Below are positions 47,078 to 56,200 of a stretch of DNA of 64,000 bases, one piece after another. Source of the stretch: Hyphomicrobiales bacterium (GTDB lineage Bacteria > Pseudomonadota > Alphaproteobacteria > Rhizobiales > Rhizobiaceae). The notes beneath the pieces are model-generated. The model worked only from the letters and a program-made list of their open reading frames with translations. It ran no database searches and was not told the origin of the DNA. The DNA lies in assembly GCA_900466575.1 (NCBI GenBank), contig UBMP01000014.1, positions 1 through 64,000 on the forward strand. The letters are read 5' to 3'. Within the stretch, counting starts at the first letter, position 1; each line of letters starts with the position of its first letter. A program made the position numbers and the translations under genes.

Positions 47078-47857
47078 TCAATGAGCGTCGGCGATGATGG
47101 TTTTGACGCCGAGTTCGCCGATTGCGGCAATGGTCGCGGAAGACACGGTTGCCTCGAAGATGGCGTAAGCGCAGGCCGAGGCCGCGAACGCCGGAAAAGG
47201 CGCCTGCGTGAGAAGCTTGTCGTCGGTCAGCGCCACAGCCACTTCCCGGGCGCGCAGCGCAATCTGCCGCTTGAACTCGGCCTCCTCGAGCGAATGCGCG
47301 GTCGCTCCGGCCGACACGTCAAACCCACAGATGCCGATGAAGGCGAGATCGGGGGAAATCGCCGCAAGATCGCGCAAGGCCGCCGCGCCCAACGCCGCGC
47401 CGAGCGCAATGTCCACAACGCCACCGATCTGGATCAGTCGCCATGCCGGACGATCCAGCGCAAAAGCTGCGATCGCGGGCGCATTCGTCACAAGCGTGAT
47501 CGGAGTGTCGGGCGGGAGAGCTGCCACGATGGCGAGATTGGTCGTCCCGGCATCTATGAAGACGACAGAGCCGGGTTCGACAAGCCGCGCCGCCGCCTGC
47601 GCGAGCAGACGCTTGCGATCCGGCATCTGCACGCGCCGCTGTTGATGCGTCCCCGTTCTGGGTGCAGGCGGAAGCGCACCGCCATAGACCCGCTGGCACC
47701 GGCCGTCTGCGGCAAGTTCCCGCAGATCGCGGCGGATCGTATCGACAGAGACGTCGAATTCGCTGGCCAGATGGGCCGCGAAAACGCGTCCTTCGTTGCG
47801 CAGCTTCGCCTCGATGAGACCAAGGCGCTCTTCGTGAAGCATGTCAGGATCAGGCAC
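47078..47857 (-). CDS. DeoR/GlpR-family transcriptional regulator
   Basis: A 259-residue repressor with the DeoR helix-turn-helix (ASEFDVSVDTIRRDLRELAA at about residues 31-50) and a DeoR C-terminal sensor domain containing DAGTTNLAIVAALPPD and ICGFDVSAG, which typically binds a sugar phosphate. The GTG at 47857 is chosen because GGAGGA lies five bases upstream; a TTG four codons earlier overlaps that site. The MFS gene follows in the same operon and is the likely target. Confidence 0.87.
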   Translation of the reverse strand: MPDPDMLHEERLGLIEAKLRNEGRVFAAHLASEFDVSVDTIRRDLRELAADGRCQRVYGGALPPAPRTGTHQQRRVQMPDRKRLLAQAAARLVEPGSVVFIDAGTTNLAIVAALPPDTPITLVTNAPAIAAFALDRPAWRLIQIGGVVDIALGAALGAAALRDLAAISPDLAFIGICGFDVSAGATAHSLEEAEFKRQIALRAREVAVALTDDKLLTQAPFPAFAASACAYAIFEATVSSATIAAIGELGVKTIIADAH

Positions 47858-47928
47858 GATTTCCTCCAAATCAGGAAAGAACGTGCAAGATCATGCATGA
47901 CCTGTCAAGCAGATAAGTGGCGGTCTCT

Positions 47929-48444
47929 TCATTTCACGTGAATCACCGTGCGTCTTTCCGCAACCCACAGCAGACGGCGCATGTCCCGCTCCGTGACCGC
48001 AATGCAACCTTCCGTGGGCTTATAGCCAGGGCGGGCCAGATGCAGGAAAATCGCCGAACCGGCCCCGCGCCGGCGGGATGAGACGTTCCAGTCCATGACG
48101 ATAACGATGTCGTAGAGGCTGTCGGCGCGACACATCGTTTCGTGGCTTTCCTTGAGCGGCAGCCGCGAGAGCCGGTTATAAGCCGGGCTTTTCGGATCAT
48201 CGCACCAGACCATCGTCTGCCGCGTTGGCAGCATCGGCAGACGGGTCAAGGGTCGCGGCACCCGGTCGCTTCTCCAGAAGCCATAGAGCAGCCGCAGGCT
48301 CGCCCGTGGCGTATGTCCGTCACCCTCGCGCTTAAACGAGCCGACGCCGGTGCGGCCAAGCGCCACCTTCAGCGTGAGTGGCCCCACCTTGAGACAGCCC
48401 TTGCGATGATCGCGCGCTGACGGCCTGACTTCGAATGACTGCAT
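47929..48444 (-). CDS. L,D-transpeptidase (YkuD) family protein
   Basis: A 171-residue protein with a YkuD-type catalytic domain. The active-site segment FLHLARPGYKPTEGCIAV carries the conserved His and catalytic Cys (about residues 133-150), and the preceding region VALGRTGVGSFKREGDGHTP is typical of this subgroup. No signal peptide or lipobox is seen, so export is uncertain. It would form 3-3 crosslinks or attach proteins to peptidoglycan if exported. Confidence 0.82.
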   Translation of the reverse strand: MQSFEVRPSARDHRKGCLKVGPLTLKVALGRTGVGSFKREGDGHTPRASLRLLYGFWRSDRVPRPLTRLPMLPTRQTMVWCDDPKSPAYNRLSRLPLKESHETMCRADSLYDIVIVMDWNVSSRRRGAGSAIFLHLARPGYKPTEGCIAVTERDMRRLLWVAERRTVIHVK

Positions 48445-48552
48445 CCCGTCCCTTCACGACCCTTTGGCTTGCCCGTGATCGCCGATATGCCTATTCGCAG
48501 GGCATTGGAAATCGGATGGGCAATTGTTTTCATTTGTGCGTCGATGATTTAG

Positions 48553-48568
48553 AAACCTGATCAGGTTT
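48553..48568. promoter_or_regulatory. Perfect 16-base palindrome before the response regulator
   Basis: AAACCTGATCAGGTTT is a perfect dyad centred 28 bases upstream of the response-regulator start. It could be an operator for the regulator itself or another factor. Confidence 0.5.
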
Positions 48569-48588
48569 GATGCAAGGGCTTTTGGCTG

Positions 48589-49272
48589 ATGGGCACCCGG
48601 ACTATTTTGCTGGTGGATGACGACGACGACCTGCGCGAGATGCTGGTCGATCAACTGGGGCTCTATGAGGAATTTCATGTGCTTCAGGAAAAGACCGCCA
48701 CGAAGGGCGTGCAGGCCGCGCGGAACAACCCCGTCGACCTTCTCATCATGGATGTCGGCCTGCCCGACATGGACGGGCGCGAGGCTGTAAAGCTCCTGCG
48801 CCGCGGCGGTTTCAAGGCGCCGATCATCATGCTGACCGGCCACGACACCGATTCCGACACGATTCTCGGCCTTGAGGCCGGAGCGAACGATTATGTCACC
48901 AAACCTTTCCGCTTTGCCGTACTGCTTGCCCGCATGCGGGCACAGTTGCGCCAGCATGAGCAGAGCGAGGACGCCACCTTCACTGTGGGACCTTACACGT
49001 TCAAACCGAGCCAGAAGCTGCTCGTCGACCAGGCGGGCCAGAAGATCCGCCTGACGGAAAAGGAAGCGGCCATCATCCGCTATCTTTATCGCGCCGGCCA
49101 GAAGGTTGTCACCCGCGACGTCCTTCTCGAAGAAGTCTGGGGTTACAATTCCGGCGTGACCACGCATACATTGGAAACGCATGTCTATCGCCTGCGCCAG
49201 AAGATCGAGCGCGACCCCTCGAATGCCGAAATTCTGGTCACCGAAAACGGTGGCTACAAGATCATTCCTTAA
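48589..49272 (+). CDS. OmpR/PhoB-family response regulator, orphan
   Basis: A 227-residue two-component regulator. The receiver domain has the acidic pocket DDDDD at 10-14, the phosphorylation site Asp55 in LIMDVGLPDMDG, and Lys in VTKPFRF near 107. The C-terminal half is an OmpR-type winged helix with TEKEAAIIRYLYR and THTLETHVYRLRQKIE. No histidine kinase gene is adjacent. The first half recalls the CenR group of alphaproteobacteria, but I cannot confirm that. A cyclic-nucleotide-binding gene follows 27 bases later. Confidence 0.9.
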   Translation: MGTRTILLVDDDDDLREMLVDQLGLYEEFHVLQEKTATKGVQAARNNPVDLLIMDVGLPDMDGREAVKLLRRGGFKAPIIMLTGHDTDSDTILGLEAGANDYVTKPFRFAVLLARMRAQLRQHEQSEDATFTVGPYTFKPSQKLLVDQAGQKIRLTEKEAAIIRYLYRAGQKVVTRDVLLEEVWGYNSGVTTHTLETHVYRLRQKIERDPSNAEILVTENGGYKIIP

Positions 49273-49299
49273 GGCCAAGCCCAAGGGACCGACCCGCAA

Positions 49300-49752
49300 A
49301 TGTCGCTGAAGTCCGATATCGACCTGCTGTCTCGCGTGCCGCTGTTTCGGGGCATGAATGACGAGCAATTGCGCCTTCTGGCCTTTGGTGCCGACAAGCG
49401 GCAATTGACGCGCGGGCACACGCTCTTCACGCCGGGCACGCGCGTGTCTACCGCCTTCGTCGTCTCCTCAGGCACGATTGGCCTTGCCACACCCACCCGG
49501 CAGGGAAATCGCCGTCTGGAGGATGCCGGCCCCGGCTCCCTTCTATGCGAGCTGGCCCTGATCAGCGAACATGAATGCAGCCTGACTGCCGTCGCTGTCG
49601 AGGATTGCGAAGTGCTGCAGGTCACACGATCACTATTCTCGCGCTTGATGGAAGAATTTCCCCAGGTCGCCGTCGTTCTCGACCAGCGCATCCGCGACAA
49701 TCTCAGCCGGATGATCGGCGAACTGAGCCGCATCGAGTCCAAGTTCTCCTGA
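49300..49752 (+). CDS. Cyclic nucleotide-binding domain protein
   Basis: This 150-residue protein is a single CRP-like cyclic nucleotide-binding domain with no DNA-binding domain. LLSRVPLFRGMNDEQLRLLA (about 8-27) and the loop GPGSLLCELALISEHECSLT (about 77-96), which corresponds to the phosphate-binding cassette, are visible. It might bind cAMP or c-di-GMP and act on a partner. It lies in an operon-like pair with the orphan response regulator, so a shared pathway is possible. Confidence 0.82.
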   Translation: MSLKSDIDLLSRVPLFRGMNDEQLRLLAFGADKRQLTRGHTLFTPGTRVSTAFVVSSGTIGLATPTRQGNRRLEDAGPGSLLCELALISEHECSLTAVAVEDCEVLQVTRSLFSRLMEEFPQVAVVLDQRIRDNLSRMIGELSRIESKFS

Positions 49753-50242
49753 ACCGCTGCCTGTCCTGACGGTTTTTCGGAGCGGAGCGCTTCACCGACT
49801 CGCCCGTTCTCTGCACGCGAGGTGAACCGCGTGGCCAACTCTGGAAGAAAAGCCGGTCTTCTCCGGGGGCGGTTAAACCGTAATTTTGCGCCATTATATT
49901 TGCCAAGACTCTACCGCCGGAAGCTTAGCGCTTAACCATTTTTAAACGATTCAAGTCGCCTTGCCTTTTAGGCGCAAAATTGCCATTTTTCTACATCACG
50001 GCAACACTGCAATACCCTTGCGGGTGGCTGCGGAATCGGGGGAGCCGGCACGACAGGTAAAACGGATCGCAAAGTGGAATAGCCACCTGAACCGGTCCCG
50101 ACGCCATCCATGTGCATCATCCCACGACTCTTCGCCCATCAAATTGTCTCGCTCGAACCGGCGCATCCGCCTGGATGCCCTATTTCCGACGGCTGTAGAC
50201 GATAGGGGCTTGCCAGACAAATGCAGCGGCGCGTGCCGCAGA
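49753..50242. other. Leader region of ndvB
   Basis: No gene is supported here. An open frame extends back from ndvB to 49961, but its Arg/Ser-rich reading looks non-coding. AATTTTGCGCC (49882-49892) and GGCGCAAAATT (49971-49981) are perfect 11-base inverted repeats 78 bases apart, flanking an AT-rich stretch that may hold the ndvB promoter. Confidence 0.4.
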
Positions 50243-53200
50243 ATGACGGAAGCGATCTTGGACACGACAACTCTTCAGAACACGCCGCGCCGGATGAAAT
50301 CGGAAACCGAGACCCGGCGGATCGAGCACAACAACGCCATTCGTGCGGAATATCTGCCGATCGATGGGTTGGCCAAATGCGGCGAGCGGCTTGCGACCGG
50401 CGAGATCAACACGCTTCCCGTCTTCGAGCCCTTCGACTTCTTCGCGCGCAACAAGGAAAACGAACGCGAGATCCTGCGCGTCTATCGCTCGGCCGCCCGC
50501 GACGTCGAAAACGGCGCCTCCATCACACCCGCCGCCGAATGGCTGCTCGACAACCACTACATCATCGAAGAAGCGATCCAGGAAGTTCGTCGTGACTTCC
50601 CCAAGCGCTACTACCGCGAATTGACACGGATGCCGCTGGCCGGTGGCGTCGAGATTCCGCGCACGCTGGCGCTCGCCTGGCTCTACGTCGCGCACACCCA
50701 TTCCACCGTCTCCCGCGAAACATTGACGGCTCTCGTCCAGGGCTTCCAGACGTTCCAGACCTTCTCGATCGGCGAACTGTGGGCGATCCCGTCCATGGTC
50801 CGCTTCGTGCTGGTCGAAAATCTCTCGCGCATTTCAAGCCGCGTTGAAAATTCCCGCCGGATGCGCAAGTGGGCCAATGACGAGGCCGACCAGCTTCTGC
50901 GCATCAAGGATCCGGTGCGGCTCGCTGAAAAGCTGAAGACGCTGGAAGAGCCGGCGCGCGACAACACCTTTGCCGCCCAGTTCCTCTACCGCCTGCGCGA
51001 TGGCAGCCACACCTCCGGCATGGCGATCGCCTGGCTCGAAGCCGAACTCGAGAAGCGCGGCAGCGATGGCGAGGAGGTCATCGTCAGCGAGCACAATCGC
51101 CTGTCCTCCGGCAATGCGACGATGAGCAGCATCATACGCTCGCTGCGCGAAATCGACGACGGCGAATGGCCGGTCTGGGTCGAAAGCGTCAGCAAGGTCG
51201 ACAAGCTGCTGGGTGAAGGCACGGATTATCACGACCTCGACTTCGGCTCGCGCAACCAGTATCGCGACACGATCGAGGAACTGGCCAAGCACTCGACCTT
51301 CACCGAAATCGAGATTGCCGGCAAAGCCATGGAGCTGGCCGCCAATCGCAACGCCAATGTCGGCGAGTTCCTCGCCGGCAAGCGAATTAGCGAGTTGAAG
51401 GAAGCAATTGGCTACAGCAATACGCTTCTGGACTACGGCCGTATCGTGCTTCGCAAGATGGACTGGCTGGCCATTGCCCTTCCGGTCAGCGTACTGACAT
51501 TGCTCGTCATGGCCTTCATGGCGTGGTTCCTCACGCATGCGGGCGTGCCCTACGAACATATCCTGCCACTTGCGGTACTCTTTGCCCTTCCCTCTTCCGA
51601 AGGCGCCATTGGCCTGTTCAACACGCTTGCCTCCTTCGTCCTGACGCCGGCGCGCCTGACCGGCTACGAATACAAGGACGGAATTCCGGCCGATGAGCGG
51701 ACGCTTCTCGTCGTCCCCTGCATGATCACAAGCCGTGACACGGTGGACGAACTCGTCCGCAATCTCGAGGTTCACTATCTCGCCAACCCGCATGGCGAGA
51801 TCTATTTCGCGCTGCTTTCCGACTGGGCCGATGCCCAGAAGGAAGAGACACAGGCCGATATCGACGTCCTGAACTACGCGAAAAGCGAAGTGGCCAAGCT
51901 CGCCGCCCGCTATGCCTATGATGGCCGCAACCGCTTCATGCTGCTGCATCGCCGTCGCCAGTATAATCCGGCCGAAGGCTGCTGGATGGGCTGGGAACGC
52001 AAGCGCGGCAAGCTCCACGAGCTGAACCTTCTGCTGCGCGGTGACCACGATACCAGCTTCATGACCGGCGCCAACCAGGTGCCGGAAGGCATTCAGTATG
52101 TCGTGACGCTCGACGCCGACACCCGTCTGATGCGCGATGCCGTCACCAAGCTCGTCGGCAAGATCGCCCACCCGATCAACAAGCCCGTCATCGACCCGAA
52201 GACCCGTCGCGTCACCCAAGGCTACGGCATTCTTCAGCCGCGCGTGACGCCGTCGCTGACGACCGGCAAGGAAGCCTCGGCCTTCCAGCGCATCTTCTCC
52301 GCCAATCGCGGTATCGACCCTTACGTCTTCACCGTGTCCGACGTCTATCAGGACCTGACTGGCGAAGGCACGTTCACCGGCAAGGGGCTCTATCACGTCG
52401 ACGCCTTCGAAGCCGCCATCAAGGGCCGCATCGAAGAGAACCGCGTTCTCAGCCACGACCTTCTCGAAGGCTCGCTGTCGCGTTGCGCGCTCGTGACCGA
52501 CGTCGAACTCGTCGAAGACTTCCCGACCCGCTACGAGGTCGAAAGCTCGCGCCAGCATCGCTGGGCCCGCGGCGACTGGCAGCTGCTGCCTTACATCTTC
52601 AATCCTCGCTCGGGCATGAACGGCCTTGCACGCTGGAAGATGCTCGACAACCTCCGCCGCTCACTGACACCGGCGGCTTGGACGCTGGCTGCCGTCTGGG
52701 GCTGGTTGCTGATGACGCCGATGTATGCCGTTCTCTGGCAGATCGCGCTGATTCTGACGCTGACCATATCTCCGACGCTGTCGCTTCTCTCCATCGTCAT
52801 GCCGCGCCGCACAGACATCGTCATGCGCGGCCATTTCCAGCGCCTGTCGGATGAAATCCGCTCCGCCTCCGCGATGGTGGCGCTGCGCGCGACCTTCATT
52901 GCGCACAATGCCTATCTGATGACGGATGCCATCATCCGCGCGCTCTATCGCTCTCTCGTTTCCGGCAAGCTGCTCCTGGAATGGCGCACCGCCGCCCAGG
53001 TGCAGAGCGGCGCCCAAGGCGATGTTCACGCCTATTATCGCTCCATGTGGCAGGCTCCGGTTCTGGCCGCACTCGCGCTCGGCTTTGCCGGCACCAAGGG
53101 CATTTACCACGTCTATGCCGGCCTGCCGCTCGGCATTGCCTGGATGCTCTCGCCCTATATCGCATGGCGCGTCAGCCAGTCGGCCGAGACCGAGGACCGC

Positions 53201-56200
53201 CTGGAAACGCCGGCCGACGTGGTGAAGGGCCTGCGTCTGATCGCACGTCGCACATGGCGCTATTTCGAGACCTTTGTCACGCCGCAACAGAACTTCCTGC
53301 CGCCCGACAACTTCCAGGAGACCCCCAACCCGGTCGTGGCCGCCCGCACCTCGCCGACCAATATCGGCGTCTATCTCCTGTCGGTCGTCTCCGCCCGCGA
53401 TTTCGGCTGGATCGGCTTCGAGGAGACGGTCAGCCGGCTTGAGCAGACGGTGGCGACCATTGAACGCATGGGCAAGTATCGTGGGCACCTGTTCAACTGG
53501 TACTATACGGAAACCCTTGAAACGCTGGGACCGCGCTATATTTCGGCGGTCGACAGCGGTAACCTCGCCGGCCACCTGATCGCCGTCTCCTCGCAATGCC
53601 GCGACTGGGCCGAGGCTCCGTCTGCGCATCTGCAATCGAGTCTCGACGGCATTGCCGATGCCGTGATGATCTTCAAGGAAGCGCTTGCCGAACTCCCCGA
53701 CGATCGCAAGACCGTGCGCCCGCTGCGCAAGCGCATCAAGGAACTCTCCGCCGGCTTCATGAAGACCCTGAATGAAGCCCGCAGTGAAAACGAGCCCGCA
53801 ACGATCCACATCACGGGTCTCGCCGAACTCGCCGAAGACCTCGAAAAGCTCTCCGCCAATCTCGATCACGAGATCGGATCGGAAAAGAGCGCGGAGGTCG
53901 CCTGGTGGGCAACGGCACTGTCACGCACCTGTCAGGCGCATGTCGCCGACAGCGAATTCGACTTCGCCATGATCGACGCGCTGCGCAAGCGGCTCGAAGT
54001 GTTGCGCGACACCACGCGCTCGCTTGCCTTCGCCATGGATTTCCGCTTCCTGTTCCGGCCGGAACGCCGGCTTCTGTCGATTGGCTACCGCGTCGATAGC
54101 AACGAACTGGATGAAGCCTGCTACGACCTGTTGGCGTCCGAAGCCCGCCTCACCAGTCTCTTCGCGGTCGCCAAGGGCGATCTGCCGACGGAACACTGGT
54201 TCAAGCTCGGCCGTCAGGTCGTGCCGGTCGGCTCGCGCGGCGCGCTGGTCTCGTGGTCCGGCTCGATGTTCGAATATCTCATGCCGCCGCTCGTCATGCA
54301 GGAGCGTCAGGGTGGCGTGCTGAATCAGACCTCGAACCTCGTCGTCAAGGAACAGATGAACCATGCCCGCCGTCTCGGCGGAATTCCGTGGGGCATTTCG
54401 GAAGCCGCCTTCAACGCCCGCGACCATGAACTGACCTACCAGTACACCAACTTTGGCGTTCCGACGTTGGGCCTCAAGCGCGGCCTGGGTCAGAATGCCG
54501 TGATTGCGCCCTATGCGTCGCTGCTGGCCAGCCAGTACGCGCCGGTTGAAGCGTTTGAGAACCTCCAGCGCCTGCGCAAGCTCGGCGCGCTGGGTCGCTA
54601 TGGCTTCCACGATGCGGTCGACTTCACGCCGACCCGCGTCCCGGAAGGCCAGACCTGCGCAGTCGTCTACAACTACATGGCGCACCATCACGGCATGTCG
54701 ATTGCCGCGGTCGCCAATGTCGTCTTCAACGGGCATCTGCGAGAACTCTTCCACTCAGATCCGGTGATCGAGGCCGCCGAACTGCTGCTGCAGGAAAAGG
54801 CACCGCGCGAAATTCCGGTGATGAGCGCGAAGCACGAGGCCAACCAGCCCGGCAACAATGTCGGCGACAACCTGCCGCGTCCCGAAATCCGCACGATCGA
54901 GAATCCGGAAGTCAAGGACCGGCAGACCGTCTTCCTGTCAAACGGCCACTACTCCCTCATGTTGACGACCGGCGGCTCCGGCTATTCGCGCTGGAACGGC
55001 CAGACGGTCGCCCGCTGGAAGCCGGACCCGACCGAGGATCGCCACGGCACATTCATCTTCCTGCGCGATATGGATTCGGGCGAGTGGTGGTCTTCCACCA
55101 TCGAGCCACGGCGCGCCAAGGGTGAAGTCAACAAGGTGATCTTCGGCGACGACCGCGCCGAGTTCTACAAGACTGTCGGCACGTTGATGAGCCATGTCGA
55201 GGTGATCACCGGCACGGAACATGACGCCGAAGGCCGCCGCATCACCATCACGAACCTGGGTCCCGAAGATCGTCACATCGAGCTGACCTCCTATCTGGAG
55301 CCGGTTCTGTCGACCGACGAAGCGGATATCGCGCATCCGCTCTTCTCCAAGATGTTCATCCGCACCGAAATCGGTCGCCGCGGCGACGTGATCCGGGCCT
55401 GGCGCAACAAGCGCTCGCCCAACGATCCGGGCACGCACATCGCCCATCTGATCGCGGACCCGACGGGCGAAACGCGTCCTACGGAATTCGAAACGAGCCG
55501 CCGCAACTTCATCGGCCGCGGCCGGTCGCTCGCCGACGCCACCGCATTCGATGCCGGTGCATCGCTGTCCGGCACCGACGGCTACACGCTCGATCCGATC
55601 CTGTCGCTGCGCCGTGTCGTCCGCATTCCGGCCGGCAAGAAGGTCAGCGCCATCTTCTGGACGATTGCCGCACCAAACCGCGACATGATCGACCAGGCGA
55701 TCGACCGCTATCGCCACCCGGATGCCTTCAGTCACGAATACATCCATTCGTGGACCCGCAGCCAGGTGCAGATGCGCCATGTCGGGGCCTCGCCGCAGGA
55801 GGCGACCGCCTTCCAGATCCTCGGCCGCTATCTGGTCTATCCGGAAACGCTGCTGCGCGCCGACGCGGGCTCCGCCGAGGCCATGGCTGCGTCGCAGACG
55901 GCGCTTTGGCCGCTGGCGATCTCCGGCGACTTCCCGATCTTCATGCTGCGCATCAACGATGACGTTGACCTCAACGTGGCCTGGGGCGCGCTCCGCGCGC
56001 AGGAATATCTGCGCTCGCGCGGCGTGACCGCCGATCTGGTCATCGTCAACGAACGGGCCACGTCCTACGCCCAGGACATGCAGCACACGCTGGATTCCAT
56101 GTGTGAGAACGCCCGGCTGCGCGGCCAGTCCGACGGACCACGCCAGCATATCTTCGCGGTGCGCCGCGACCTCATGGACGACGCCACCTGGGCCTCGCTT

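Noticed and set aside
49961-50242. Upstream extension of ndvB by 94 codons
   Set aside because: The extension reads as Arg/Ser-rich non-coding sequence and would make the protein longer than the family.
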